From the NCBI GenBank assembly GCA_038501625.1, contig JAZAYU010000180.1:329501-393500 (forward strand): 64,000 nt of DNA. The letters run 5' to 3'. Origin of the DNA: Corbicula japonica (Eukaryota; Mollusca; Bivalvia; Venerida; Cyrenidae). This document shows positions 51,300 through 64,000 of this stretch, one piece after another. Each line of letters starts with the position of its first letter. The stretch's first letter is position 1. The translations under genes and the position numbers were made by a program. The notes under the pieces were generated by a model that had not been told where the DNA came from, made no database searches, and was given only the letters and a program-made list of their open reading frames with translations.

Positions 51300-52110
51300 T
51301 TAGATGTGAACACTGGGTGCTGACGAAGTCAAACTGCAGGCCGATTTGTTACGAAGACAGGTCATAGTTTTGTCGTGAGGTTTTGTCTACATCCTTCGAG
51401 TCATGCAAATGCGATTAAAAGCAATAATATATTTCGCTTTTGTTTGGTACGGATTTTTGGATAGCTACCCAGTTAATGTGTTTGTTCTGCTTGGGAATGT
51501 CCTATATGCGACAGTTTGTCTTTTCTTAAAAATAGTTTATGTTTATAAATGTATAATTACTATGTGTTACATAAAAATATCCTTGTCAAATTGTAAATCG
51601 GTATAACAATAAAATAAAATAATCAAAGAAAGAGTCACTTGTCGAGTTAACAGTGACAGTTGTTTATGCTACGATAAGATGCCTCTGTTATTACGAAAAC
51701 GTCATTAAAATCGGCAATTTGCATAATTATATGTGTCAGTATTTCAATCAGAGTGTGTCTAGGTTTTCAAACGAAGTATAACAAAATATTATGTGTTTCG
51801 TTACAGAGACGATTTTCTTTTTTCTGATTCTAATGTGCAGCTATACCGTGTGTCGTTGTGTTCACATTCACCCTACAGAAAAGGTGTAGTACATGTGGCA
51901 GTCATTTGACGAATGGAATAATCGCTAAAGAACATACGATGAATTTGGGTCCAATGTTTGCGGCAAAGAAATCAGTTTTGATTCGCAATCTGAAAAAAGA
52001 TAGAACCAACAAAGTCTTCAGACAGTGCGCAGTTATCAAAATAAAATCAATACACCAGCAAATTACTTCATTGTAAATTATTTCCACAATTAAAAGAAGA
52101 CCAAGATCAA
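51300..52110. other. Intergenic DNA without recognised features
   Basis: Short unrelated open frames only; no splice-bordered exon or known repeat was identified. Confidence 0.4.
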
Positions 52111-52139
52111 GATCATGCCTAAAACTTATCTTCAAATGA

Positions 52140-52700
52140 AATTCGGGGGTACATATAGTCGTCATGTAATGTGTCCGTCTGTCCGTCCGATCGTCCGTCA
52201 GTACGTCCTTCTGCCCCGCCTTTGTGTCTGGCCCATAACATTGTTATTTGTAGTCGCAATTCAAAAATTATTTGACAAAAATGATCTACAAATCAAGATG
52301 ACGTGTCGCGTGCAAAAAATGGGTCGCAACCTTAAGGTTCAATGTCTTAGCGTGACCTTGAAGCAAAATCGTGTCCGGCTATTACTTTCTCATTTATTGT
52401 TTGATTTTAAACTTATTTCACAGAAATGTTTGCAATAACGAGACGAGGTGACACATGCAACATTTAGGTCCCTACCTTGAAGGTCCTGGTCACAGCTTGA
52501 TCTTGATGCAAAAACATGTCCGGTCCCTGGATGTCTTATTTGTAGTTGGATTAAAAAAAAATCATAGAAATGATTGTCTTATCAAGACGACATGTCATGT
52601 GCAAACTTTGGAACTCTTCCTTGAAGCAATATCTTGTCCTGTCCATAAATTTGTTATTTATAGTCCCCTTAAAACACAACAAAATAAAACAATTATATTA
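52140..52700 (+). repeat. Diverged repeats related to a common molluscan 'gtccgtccgtc...cataac' family
   Basis: Begins tgtccgtctgtccgtccgat. Two to three diverged units follow, each with tgtccgg or tgtctgg, cataac or cataaa, ttgttatttgtagt, then gacatgtc or gacgtgtc and gtgcaa, near 52220, 52520 and 52640. The open frames it creates are repeat-derived. Confidence 0.5.
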
Positions 52701-52749
52701 AAATGCCAGCACACATGTATAATAATCTTATGGCTGCAAAACAAATACT

Positions 52750-55100
52750 AGTTATTTTCTGTTGATGTCTTCAATGGAAACCACATGCTTTCATTCAATT
52801 GAAAACTCATACCTTATTTAGTGACTTCGATAGAAAACTATGACTAATATTTTATAAACACGACCGAAGATTAATGGGCAGTATATTAACGAATAGAGGC
52901 TGAAAACCACATGAAAAACATGTAAAAAAACAACAATATGTTGATCATGTTTTCTAAAGATGAAAGTTTCACGGATGGTTGTGTTTATCACGAATTTGCT
53001 GTCAAAACACAAATCTAAAAGAAAACTGTCTGCTTTTAGTCAGCACACGGTCGAACAACTGCAAATTAGTCACGTATTTGCTTTGCTAAAATTGATAAAG
53101 ATTTAGTGCTTACGTTTCGCTCAAATACTCTTACCTATATATGCACAGTTCTTTTATTCCTATAGTATTCCAGTTACCATAGACGTGTTAAGGGGTGTTT
53201 GTAAACACAACCTCACAACAAAAATATGATCTGTCCTCGTAACAAAACGGCTCGCGGGTTGACATCGTAAAATTATACCTTGGTGTGGATAAAGATACGG
53301 TTTGGATTTAAACTTACTAATCATGCTAAATTAAAAACCCCCTTGCTATGCTCATTGTAAACAATGCGTGTATAAAACTGTCACTGTATAGCAGTGACAC
53401 GGATACCTGTAACTGAATCGTTTACACATATTAATAATATTATGATAATCGCCTTATTTGCACACACAAGACTTGGAAACAAAAGTCAACTATTGAAGAA
53501 CAATTATAGTACTTCTAACTACGTCATCTGCTATTGCAATGTATGACCTAACGAAGGATTTCTATTATAATTTCAGATTGGTTATTCAATCTCATATTTT
53601 AACTAACCTTAAAACTAAACTTAGTTGTCGTTCAACATAATTTAACTTAGATGCTTTTCACGCAAATGTCCGAATCGTCTTAATGGTCGTGAAAAAATGT
53701 GTAACTATATATAATGAGTCAGGCAATGCAGTTGCTTGTTGTAAAAATATGTGTACCGTCGTCAACATTTTTAATTAAATAATTTCTATTAAATTATTAC
53801 AGTTAATTATCATCAAGTACAAACACATTTTTTTTATTAAATTATCTTTTAATATATTTAAGACTTAGATTATCGACGCAAACGCTTTTTTAGTAAACCT
53901 TGTTTAAATAAGGTTTATAAATACTTGTACCTTTTATATCGACTGCAAACGCATTTTGAAAATATTTAAGTTTTTAGGAAATATAAACACTTAAAGTTGG
54001 TAAATGCGTCAAAATACATGAACAATTAAGTTTTGAATGCAAATAATAAGCCATTTTCTGATCGACATGTCAATTACCGCAATATAAATATTTCGGAATT
54101 CAGCTGTACAGCTCCCCCATATGACTTCAAGGCTGAATTATTGTTCAATGTGTGAACCTTACCAAAGCAGGATATTTTATGTTTGCAAAAAAAAAGAGAA
54201 AAAAGATTACGCTCTTATGCTTTATTGCATTCTGGTCATACGTAGATACATTTATGTATATTGACTTTGCGACAGAACCTACCTTATGTCTTCATACAGG
54301 ATTGGATGTGTAACTAAATTGGGTCATCGAACTCTGTGATTTACGCGCACGGATAAAATTTATTGTCTGCATTGATACAATTGAGTATATTCTCTATGAA
54401 CTTTTCGGTTTATCGATTGCCTGAATACAGCTGGATCAATTTATTTTGCGGCTGAACATTTCGTTAATCTTATGAACAGCTGGGCGAATCTACTCTTTTA
54501 CTAACTTCACGCGGATTTTTGGATTACTACAGGTCCAGATTTAATATTATGGTATATAAACTATGCTTTGTTTTTGATACAGCCAAACCATTTGATTATG
54601 ATCTCAATTTTTCAGGTAACTGAACGCATGAATATAGCTGGGTAAATCTGCTCTGCTGTTGAACCTCTCGAGTTCTCATATTCAATAAATTAAATACAGA
54701 TATTGGTTCGGGTTTGTGGTCAAACCTTGTGAGTTACTGTATTCGAGATAGGTAAAGGGGTGATACCTCGCATATAGTTGTGTATATAACATCATCTGAA
54801 CTGAATATCTTACAAAACTATCATATGTTGAAATTTGTCAGTGAACATTTTCGAAAAGTTCGAAAATGAGTACAAAAAAGGAACAGAAAGTAATTGTCAG
54901 GTAGTTTTAATTATGAATGTTTTAGTCATCTTGCAGGGCCTCTATCTTTGTTAACGTTTCATATTGTGGCAAAATCAAGATATATGAATAAACAAGGGTC
55001 AATCATTATTTTGTGTATAATATTAGATAAAACAAAGAAAGAAAACACATATATAGAACAGCCGCACACAGAAAACACATAGCTTAAAAGTAATAAAAAT
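52750..55100. other. Intergenic DNA without recognised features
   Basis: AT-rich on both strands. No exon, RNA gene, tandem repeat or clear inverted repeat was identified. Confidence 0.4.
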
Positions 55101-55107
55101 ATTACAG

Positions 55108-55250
55108 GCTAGGATTCTGGGCCAGTTTCTGGGCAGGAATAGAAATGCATATTACTGATCCACGCTGCCTAACCCCGGATCGAGCGCGACTCTAAATTTA
55201 CGCGGAGGTTTGTATTGTGCTCAACGCCCTCCGAGGGGCCTATTTGAAAA
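55108..55250. repeat. Dispersed repeat ('cacgccgcctagccc' family)
   Basis: gaaatgcatattactgatcc, acgctgcctaaccccggatc, gagcgcgactc, then a GC-rich tail with ctcaacgccctccgagggg. Related to 59670-59755 and 59885-59960. Confidence 0.5.
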
Positions 55251-57184
55251 CATCACTGATTAAAGTACTCAATATCATTTTAGTTTCCAAAATTTTATAT
55301 TCTATTATAAACCAAATAACTTAAATGATCTTAATTTAGTTATACGTACCGATGTTGTAAACTTCCAGTTGAACTAATACACTTCATGCTCATGAAACAA
55401 AAATAGTGTATGAAAATAAAGAAACCACTTCCTTTTAAAAATCATTTTTATTTAATAAATGTACGATTGAAACACGAAATAATTTAAATCTTTAAATCTT
55501 GTTCAAATAATATTCCAACCGATCGATAACTAAAACCGAACAAATTCAAGTATGTTAATTTATTATTTACTCCCAGTTATTATTTTAATTTGATCTTCGT
55601 TTTTGTTTATAAATTGATCATTTTCTATCAATTTCACTTATATTCACAAATATATCAACTCTTCTTTTCCTTTCTAAATGTGAAGTAAAACTGAACGAGA
55701 CTGTGCATGCATTTGTACCGGTATGTACTGAATCTTAGCCAACTCTGACTGTCCCATTTGAACAAATGTAAATCATTGGTATCTTACTGATATCGAGTGA
55801 AAATTTAGGACACTTTAAATGCATTCAAAAAAGTCCCTTTATGTATCAAGGTCGCATCACAGCAACTATTTACGACGACTGTTTATTTTCTACTTGAAAA
55901 CGACAATGAACTTTCACCGAACTAGTGTTTGGGCTATTGATCGAAGGTTTTCTTAAACTTTCAAACAAATAAAATTAACGCAAGTACAAGCTTGATTTTT
56001 ATAAAAAATGACAATATTATTAAGAAAAATAGCCTACCTTTATTTGGATTAGTTGCGTTTTCAAAGTTGTGTAAGCATACTCAGATTACTTGGCTAGGTG
56101 CTGTGGTAGTGGCGGTGCAGGACAGCCGAGGCAATTGGCGGTTTTCTACATTCAGCCATGGCGACCCTTGGTGCATGTTACATATATCAACTCTATATTC
56201 AAGAGACGACATTAACTGATTTATACCGAAACCCCTTAGTCAACTTTCACTGTGCCAATTACCTACCCCAAATGTGATAATTTTACCAAAAGAGTCATCC
56301 TTCAGTGTTAGGCTAACTTGTTTTCATGTTCTTGTGTGTTTTATCAAATCTTTAATAATTAAAAGTTTACGTAGTGTTCTGGCTGGTACTTATAATAATA
56401 TTTACATTCAATTATATTCGAATGAAAAAAATCTCTCTTGTTTTCTCACATTCGGATTCAAACTAACGTTAACTGTTTGTTAAATAAAATACTTTGTTAA
56501 GTCTTTTCTGCCTGATTTAACGTGCTGTCTATGAAAATAAAAGCAGACAAATTATTGTCCAATGATAAAATCTATGACATTGTCATTTGATACTTAAAAT
56601 ATCAACAAACTGTTGAAAGTTGTCACAGCTTTTGTGAAGTCATCAATCTAATTCGTTGTTTGAAAAATACAGTCAATAAATGGAAATTATGCGCCGTAAA
56701 AATGCAAATATAAATAAACAAATAAAAAATAATAACTGAATAACGATCCGCCTACGCCTTACTTTCGACAGTTTTTTTCAAAACATAGTCTACAATCACC
56801 GTTTAAAATTTGATTGCAAAGTACATGTATGTGCTTTTGCATGCAACATCGTCGAGATTAGATTGAGATGAAGTTAATAATTTTATATGAGTGGTATTTG
56901 AAACTGATAACAACACTGAACAAAAAATGTTACAAATGTATCTTGTATTCGCTGAAAAATCAGAAAACTAGCGAGTCGTCCAATCATTGAAAATGATAAA
57001 AAGTATTTCGCTGGAGCAAAAGCTGTATAGTTTTTGTATTTTGATATTCTTTTGTTGCCCTTAAGTGCAAGGAAATCTCCGAGGCAGAACCATCTTATAT
57101 GACGGCAGTGCAGGGACTGTGTCCTAAAGATTGAATGAATTATTCGACATAAAATTACGAATTATATATCATAACAACAGAAAC

Positions 57185-57375
57185 TTATGTAGTACTGTTA
57201 ACATTACAAATAACCCGTTACCGATATCGTGCAGTGATGATTACGTATATCAGGGGTATCCGAACATTATTTTTTGGGGTTGTCCCGGTTAGCTCATTTG
57301 GTTGCGTTGTCGGAATTATTGCAGGGCTAGGCTCTGTCTCCGTGACGGTGCGTGTTCGCTTCTAGGTAGAGGCAA
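57185..57375 (+). repeat. tRNA-derived SINE-like element, third copy
   Basis: aataacccgttaccgatatc, then atatcaggggtatccga, then ggttagctcatttggttgcg and a decayed box B (gtgttcgcttct). Same family as 29246-29730. Confidence 0.6.
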
Positions 57376-58227
57376 TATCATTTTAACATTCTTCATCTAT
57401 AAATAAAGAAGAGAAGAGACTTTAAATTGACAGAATGGAATTATAAATGGAAGATGCTTACAGATCCATTATCGGCAGTTTAACACGACTTTGTAGTGAT
57501 CATGCTATTTAACAAAAATAGATGTATCTCCAAAAAAGTTGTTGGGTAACATGCAAAGAAAAAATATAAATGAAAAGGACTTCTTTCCATAAGACCAACA
57601 AGAAAAAAGTTATGTCTGTCATTTGTGATTCACGCTATCAATAGAGATAACTCATGACAGGAAAATAAGGTAGCTCTTTAAATCTGTAGCATCCCCATCA
57701 CCCGTTCCCGAAGCGCTGCCTCTTTAAAAAATCAGAGTTTCGCAGATTGAACCAGAGGCCAGCACATATATTACAAAAGCGTACGTGCAATAAAAAAGTG
57801 TTTGAGTGAATGTGAATAAACAAATGTTAAGAATCTTGTCAACGCTAATTTTAAGTAATTGCCTAATATTTAAGCCCACAAATATTTAATAATTTCAAGT
57901 CCCGGAAATTTGTTATCATTCACAACAGAAGTCTTTCAAGTTCTTAATTCACCAGTTCTTGGTTTGATAACGTGTGTTTATACATTTTAGTCTTATTTCG
58001 GTAAATTTGAAAATATACTTTAAATTGTAACATCCTCCAATTTAAATACAGAGATCAAGGCCAAAATTTGTTTCCGCTGACATAACGCCAACATTTTTAA
58101 AGATATAGCTATTTATGAGAGTGTCATGTTCAGGCATATCTAATTTCTCTTCCTGATTTTTCAAGATGCTTTAAATTTGATTAACTTACAATAAATAGAT
58201 GTATACATGTACTCGAATGGACGTAAA

Positions 58228-58260
58228 AATGGCAATGTCACGGATTTTTACTTCCATGCA
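58228..58260 (+). pseudogene. Partial repeat of the receptor signal-peptide start
   Basis: tggacgtaaaaatggcaatg resembles acggatatgaaaaatggcga that begins the exon 100 bp further on. The frame breaks down after about ten codons. A possible small local duplication. Confidence 0.3.
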
Positions 58261-58324
58261 GCGAAGCTATTTAATCTGTGAACGTTTAATTAATTTCTAA
58301 TATATACTAGAACGGATATGAAAA

Positions 58325-58388
58325 ATGGCGATGACATGGAGATTTTACATACTCGCAGTCAATATTGCGTCGTTTTGTTGTATACTAG
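58325..58388 (+). CDS. Isolated signal-peptide exon, third receptor paralogue
   Basis: MAMTWRFYILAVNIASFCCI then a split Gly and a GTTAGC donor, phase 1. It resembles gene B exon 1 (RRFYILAIYFATF, GTTAAG donor, phase 1). No WSC, EGF or transmembrane exon was recognised in the remaining 5.6 kb on this strand, so it is either the first exon of a gene continuing beyond the window or an orphan. Confidence 0.45.
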
Positions 58389-59669
58389 GTTAGCAATATG
58401 CTTGATGATTTAGATGATATTAAGTCGTTTCATGTACAATAATATTTTTCTTAATAATTTTTAACAGTATTTTTTCATTTAGAACGATGTTACGACTGTG
58501 TTTTATGCTGAGGCATTGTAGAGAGGTTTTAAGAGCATGTTCTGAGCTCGCGATTTATTTGACTTCAAAATGTAAGATATGCTGTGTTGTATTTCAACTT
58601 ACTTTATTCATTCAATTTATAACATAATTTTGATTCAATGTTAACCAGACCAACACTAAGCATTTAAGCATCGTCTGTCTCTACGTATTTGCGTAGTGCA
58701 TATTATGGATTTATCCAATACTATAATCACTTTTGCACATAAATTATGATTTAAATCTCCTTAAATATCAAACAAAAGTTCGCCATTGTGATTTTTCATT
58801 ATGATTTTATTCTCTACTAAGTTTTTTTTTGTATTTTACAAGGTGTATTTTCATTATGATTTACTGTTTAACGTATACGACATTATAATTATGCACAAAT
58901 CTATTATCAATAATATCAAATCTAGCACAATAACTTTCTTTTAAAATTTCCGAAAATTTATCTACGGTAACAATTTTATAAAATGCATTGTGGTTGCGCT
59001 CATAATGAAATTAATGATTGAGTGAAAGTTTAAATCTGTAAAAAACATAGAAACCAAACAAAAAAAAACCCAGCACAACCCAGTATTTTTCTATATTAAT
59101 TATGCATACACAATGTCATAATAGTTTATGTTACTTCTAAGAAATTTCCGTCTTGCATTTATATGCTCAGCTTTAATTTTAACATGTTCATCGACATTAA
59201 ACGTTTTTTTCATTTGAATATCTACGAGATCCATATTTACGCACCCTCGCACAAAATCTAACGACAACATCACTTTATACACCAAAAAATCATATAACGT
59301 AATGATAAGTTCAAAACACACTCAATTTTAATTTCAATCCGCAATTCACATAGCTCATCAATCTGATTTCTTTTGATAAGCTTTTTTCATCATATCAGCA
59401 TAATTATATGTGTGGCATGTTACGACTGAAGAGTTTGTAAATACATACGTCGACATTATCGAATTCGGTATAAATTAAATAACAAAATCTCGATATTATT
59501 AATACATTTAGATGAAACAATGTTCATTATGTTTCATCTTTTTTCATCTCTTCACAACTCGTTTGTCGTGAAGTTAGCGTACATGCTACTGTCTATGAAA
59601 AAGATGAAAATGGGAACTTTGACAGAGCCATGAACACGACAAGTATGAAAATAACTTAGGACAAAAATT

Positions 59670-59755
59670 TTATTGAGTCCGCTCATGGGCGGTTATGGAA
59701 ATGCATATGACTGTCCACGCCGCCTAGCCCCGGACAGCCCCTCAATATTTACAGC
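59670..59755. repeat. Dispersed repeat ('cacgccgcctagccc' family)
   Basis: gaaatgcatatgactgtcca then cgccgcctagccccggacag. A second copy follows about 200 bp on, so the two may derive from one duplication. Confidence 0.55.
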
Positions 59756-59869
59756 ACTAAATACATGTAGAACAGTTTCGATCAATCCCAAGCGATAGTA
59801 TGAAATAGCTGAAAAGGGAACTTTGAAAGCCGACGAACACGACAAATATGAAAATACTGAAGGCTCGGT

Positions 59870-59960
59870 TTGATTTAGCCTGTTCATGGGCAGTAATGGA
59901 AATGCATATTAATGCCCACGCCGCTTAGCCTCGGGTTGAGCGCAACTAAGAGAGGCTTTA
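59870..59960. repeat. Dispersed repeat ('cacgccgcctagccc' family), best copy
   Basis: gaaatgcatattaatgccca, cgccgcttagcctcgggttg, agcgcaact. Directly followed by the Penelope RT relic. Confidence 0.55.
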
Positions 59961-60041
59961 TGTTATCTCCTTCTATCGAACATCAAGGAGACATTATTAC
60001 ACAGCCTTCAACAACACCTCGAGGTATCATGGTGATTCATT
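59955..60041 (+). pseudogene. Penelope-like RT relic
   Basis: ttatgttatctccttctatc, then gaacatcaaggagacattat, then aacaacacctcgaggtatc: DNA-level match to the coding strand of 21473-21652 around RT motif 5, with small deletions that break the frame. Confidence 0.6.
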
Positions 60042-60044
60042 AAA

Positions 60045-61975
60045 CATATATAAATAATTAACATTTTTCATCTCAGTTCAAAAAATATTCAAACAAACTA
60101 CAACTTAAAAAAGAATAAAGCCAATACTTTAGGAAAAAGAATAAAATTCTTGATCTGGTTTCTACTATTTAAACTTGTTTCGTAACTACTAAAATATATG
60201 ATTCTTTTACTTTTAATATTGTTCTTTTCCACTTTCACATTTTGGTAGTGATTCAACATCTTACTTTTTTTTACATTTCACATCTTGTTCGCTTTTCTTC
60301 AACCTGTAGCAATAATAAAGAATGAACGTAACAAAACGGTCATTGTGATGCCAAATTCTTTAGGTCAGGATCACATTTGACGAAGCGATGTCCCTTATTG
60401 TACTTGGAGTTTGACAACACGGTGATGATGATGTCAAATTCTTTAGGTCAATGTCACATTTAATAGAGTTATGCCCAACGGATCACCCATTTAGTATTTA
60501 TGTGATTTTGTGATGTATTTTGAAATCAATCATATTTAAACCTATGCTCTCTTTTTACTTTTTTCCTTAAAGGTTGTTGAACTTGAATATAAAAATCGAC
60601 TTAAAAAAGCCCAATAAATTGTACGTTTTCATCAACAATCTGATAAACTGATTGAAATCAAAATCTAATCACTTGATGATTTATTTAATCCTTGACTGTC
60701 ATAAAAATCTCACATGTCTAGCACATTATACTTCACTCTCAATTTCAATGATAAAACACTTTGGGCACGGATTACTATGAGATAACCTTAGTTCATAATG
60801 CGGTCAAATACAATGTGAGATATCACCGACAATGAACGAAAATGAAAAACTGAGGGGTAATCGTGGCCGTGGACTGGGTTTAAAATTGGGTATTAGGGTA
60901 CTTAGGGACTGTGGAACATTCGAGTGGATGGAAGTCTATACAACATTATTGACTGTTGACTGTTATTAAATGAAATAATAATTATTTAAGTATAATGAAA
61001 AGAAGATGACTGGGACTCAGTTGTTTTATGAAAGAACAGTAAAATTATGATTCATCGCCAATGACGGTGCGCTTTTGCTGTTTATCACGGATCCATCAGA
61101 CTGAGTGCTGGTTTTGGTAGCTAATTTTGTCCCGTTTGCAAATGCAATTATATTGCAGATGATATATCTAATTATAAATGCTTTAAATTATTCTTAGATG
61201 CATAAATCATTCCTCTAAATACTCTAAACATTTCGGCTAGTTTTAAGTACACGAAAGTAGCTGTGTCAGAACCTTTCTAGGGTAAATAAAGATCACTGCG
61301 AATTTTCTGGGAATAAACCAAAAACAGTTTGCTTCATCGTCATTTCTTATTCCATACTTAACTAAAATTGGGTAGAAATTGTGATTTCCTGTTATAAAAA
61401 TAATTAGTATTACTTTTTTTCCATTTTTAACTATGAAAATTATTAATTTGGAAAACTTAAATGACGGTATTTTAGCTAGTCCAAAAGAGAAACATCTGTT
61501 CGATGAATAGTTTAGATTTGTTATTCAAATGATAATGTCTGAGTAGTTTTTTTCAACACACAGTTGGCATTTAAAAAAAAATTCAGTGTCTATATTTACT
61601 TTTTTATGAACGAACCCCTGTCATTTATCATTATTTAAATTTACATCCCTTGTCTAGGACTGTGTTGTACGAAGTCAGAATAGCAGATCAAATTAGTTTA
61701 ATAATCAAATGGACAAGTATGAATGTCCTTCACTGCTTTTATTAAATGAACGATGACAACGATATTTCACCCTGACGTAACGTTACCGGTTTAAGTGGTG
61801 GTGTAACGATGGTTTTGTGGTTGAATAACGCCGGTTTTGCGGTGTTTAGAGGGAATCCTGTAAGTAAAATAAAAAAAGTATTCGACATAGTTTAATATTT
61901 TCAATTAAAAAGTGGCCTATTTGGTTCCTAGACGACTTGGCTATCAATGCGTGCAGTCCAAATACATCATAATCA
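60045..61975. other. Intergenic DNA without recognised features
   Basis: No supported exon or RNA gene on either strand. A weak triple of 'gtggtg...ggtttt...cggtgttt' near 61795-61850 resembles part of the adjacent inverted repeat. Confidence 0.35.
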
Positions 61976-62595
61976 TGTACGTTTTTCAAACATTCAATGA
62001 TAGTTCGACCATGTTGCTGTAAAATACAAAACCGGAGTTAAAATAGCCATAATTCTCACTGTTAATCGAATGTGGAATGGAACAAACGCCTCGAGTTAGT
62101 ATGTTTATGCATAAGTTAACTAGTTTTAGCATTTCTTTGGATGATCAACGCATATTTTTGTACTAATAAACGGTTTTTCAAAGTCACACGCAGTTACGTT
62201 GGTTCATGTGGTGTATGTGTAACGCAAGTGTGGTTCAAGTGGTGTTTAGAAAACTATTTTTCTTACGAAAAAGAAAAGTTTTTGTTAAATATAAAGTCAA
62301 TTTGATTGTTTTTTTTTTCATAATACTATTCTTTTTTCCGTATCATCTTCGAATTATAAAACTACTATCTTAAGTTTTTCGTCGTGTCGTCTTTTGTCAC
62401 ATGTTTTGACACAAGATAGCCATGTTGATACCGGACATTTACATGCAAAGGTTTGAGTAATTCTGCAAATGAAAAACGAATTCATCTGATTATAAAAGCG
62501 ATAATGTTGAAATGTTTTACAATGGCATACACACATACAAATAGGATATGCAATTAACTGATAATACTGCATTAAACACAACAATTTTATTTCAG

Positions 62596-62762
62596 GCATT
62601 GATATGAGGAAACGCTCACACCTTACGCTGTACAAGAAAAAGGTTCCCTTTGTAAGCAGGTTTACTAAACCTCGACACGACTTTCAAAAAATCTCCAAAG
62701 GCACCGGTACAAGTAGTAAGAAGTCCCGATTTATATCTCCAGCATCAACCCCATCAGGTTGA
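62596..62762 (+). CDS. Basic exon-like segment inside the inverted-repeat element
   Basis: After the acceptor TTTATTTCAG the open frame reads IDMRKRSHLTLYKKK, VPFVSRFTKPRHDFQK, SKKSRFISPASTPSG and then TGA. It is rich in Lys, Arg and Ser, more GC than its surroundings, and has no recognised domain. A donor (CAG-GTTGAT) overlaps the last codons, so the stop might instead be intronic. Unidentified. Confidence 0.35.
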
Positions 62763-62951
62763 TTTAAAACATCTAAGACTAAGCATTTATCATAGTTGGC
62801 CAAATATACGGAACATCAGCATGTTTTAGCGGGTGATATAACAAGTCCAAGAAATACACAGGAACCTACACGTTTTAATAATTGCGAAAAAGATAAATGC
62901 TAAGTAAAAGTTAATTGCTCATGAAGTTTAAAAATCAAGAAACGGACTTGC

Positions 62952-63120
62952 CTGTAACAGTGTCTATTTCACCAACTGTAACTTGTTCACCCAAGATAAT
63001 CTGGTCCTCAAACTCTGGTGCTATCATTTGAATGTCATCTTCGCCTGGGCTGTTTTCGTTTTGATGTTCACCAGGTAGAAGGAGGTCTTCTAGTAAGCGA
63101 TGCATACCGTCACTTTCCAT
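62952..63120 (-). CDS. Acidic exon-like segment inside the inverted-repeat element
   Basis: Starts MESDGMHRLLEDLLLPGEHQ five bases after an acceptor (TTCATTTCAG) and ends VTVGEIDTVT at a GC-type donor (CAG-GCAAGT). Strongly acidic, 56 codons, phase 1 at the end. No downstream partner exon was recognised. It could be the first coding exon of a gene or transposon protein; the function is unknown. Confidence 0.4.
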
Positions 63121-64000
63121 TTTGTCTGAAATGAAACGGATAAACAATTCGATGAAACATGCAGTTCAATGCATAGGAACAAAGATACAATTATAATTAC
63201 AATACTGATAAGTTTTGTAGTACCTCATCAAGTGAAAGTAGGAACTGTATAATTTTATATTACATAATTTCATTGGATTTTAGATCTATGTACTAAGAAA
63301 AGAATTAATAGCGGAAGAAACTAAGTGAACATGTTTTATATAATTGACTCTTGAATATACAATAAATCAATTTAACACCCAAATGAAATATTTCTATCTT
63401 ACGACTTTCCGATGTCATGTATGCAGTATATGCAACCTTAGGTGATGTAAACCTCGCCCTCGCCGCCTCAGTCTACCGGGTTCTTAAACTTTTGTTTTAC
63501 GCAGGAGGCTCTTAGTGAGCCTTTAAATTTAAATTCATCAGGATTGCCGACACGACTGGCTATTTGATGTAACCGATTTATGATATAATCTACTTAAAGA
63601 CCAAACAGAACCTTAATCTTTAAGAGATTAGCAAACAATACCAATATTGGCAAGCTACGTGTATTTTAACGTAATCAACGAAAAAGACATTCTTTTAACT
63701 TCTTAGAGGCCAAAAAGAGTTTTCTAAACACCACTTGAACCACACTTGCGTTACACATACACCAGATGAACCAACGTAACTGCGTGTGACTTTGGAAAAC
63801 CGTTTATAAGTACAAATATATGCGTTGATCATCCAAAGAAATGTTAAAACTAGTTACATGTACCTTATGCATAAACATACTAACTCGAGGCGTTTGTTTC
63901 ATTCCACATTCGCTTAACAATGAGAATTATGGCTATTTTAGCTCCGGTTTTGTATTTTACAGCAACATGGTCGAACTATCATTGAATGTTTGAAAAACGT

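Larger units (their letters stand above)
61979..64000. mobile_element. Element with about 285-bp inverted repeats, right end at the window edge
   Basis: Left arm 61979-62260 and right arm 63713-64000 are reverse complements with about 95% identity by eye. Both start acgtttttcaaacattcaat and share gcctcgagttagtatgttta, gcagttacgttggttcat and gtgtggttcaagtggtgttt. The right arm reaches the last base of the window, so the element may be longer. The interior of about 1.45 kb holds two exon-like segments on opposite strands. No transposase signature is recognised. Confidence 0.75.

Noticed and set aside
52115..52438. 107-codon plus-strand frame
   Set aside because: Lies within a dispersed repeat beginning with a run of gtccg units; no domain.

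Overview
The window is animal nuclear DNA and looks molluscan, most likely from a bivalve; the species cannot be named from sequence alone. It is AT-rich and dominated by introns and intergenic DNA. Coding sequence is split into short exons with GT-AG borders and matching phases. It is packed with microsatellites, foldback elements, tRNA-derived SINE-like repeats and a Penelope-like reverse-transcriptase fragment. A HEPN/NACHT gene of the DZIP3-like type and WSC-domain receptors also fit bivalves. There is one 500-N assembly gap (27749-28248).

Left part, about 2.3-19.25 kb, minus strand: a complete ADAM10-type membrane metalloprotease gene. Fifteen coding exons were rebuilt from the sequence and join in frame from the signal peptide to the cytoplasmic tail (752 residues predicted). 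Its introns carry at least seven copies of one hairpin repeat and several other inverted-repeat elements; three more hairpin copies lie just upstream of the gene.

Middle, about 19.3-28.2 kb: no host gene supported. It holds a Penelope-like RT fragment, a large GA microsatellite, an array of diverged repeats of about 196 bp, and a truncated PIF1-like helicase ORF between two apparently identical 109-bp inverted repeats that abut the assembly gap.

Receptor region, about 28.4-37.2 kb, plus strand: two tandem paralogous type I membrane protein genes. The second (B) has a signal peptide, a WSC domain, EGF-like exons, one transmembrane helix and a long tyrosine-rich tail. The first (A) keeps its Ser/Thr-rich stalk, transmembrane helix and tail; its 5' part would lie in the gap. 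The tails repeat a Thr-Tyr-Ser-His-(Leu/Ile) theme, which suggests phosphotyrosine signalling (inference). B has a one-base frameshift at a run of six A. A further copy of the signal-peptide exon lies far downstream at 58.3 kb.

Right of that, 41.8-50.2 kb, minus strand: a five-exon gene for a 1264-residue DZIP3-type HEPN - coiled coil - NACHT - LRR-like protein, an NLR-style innate-immunity candidate with an R-H-x-x-x-H motif that fits the HEPN RNase signature.

From 50.5 kb to the end there is mostly repeat-rich intergenic DNA. It closes with an element of at least 2 kb bounded by about 285-bp inverted repeats of about 95% identity, enclosing two exon-like segments on opposite strands.
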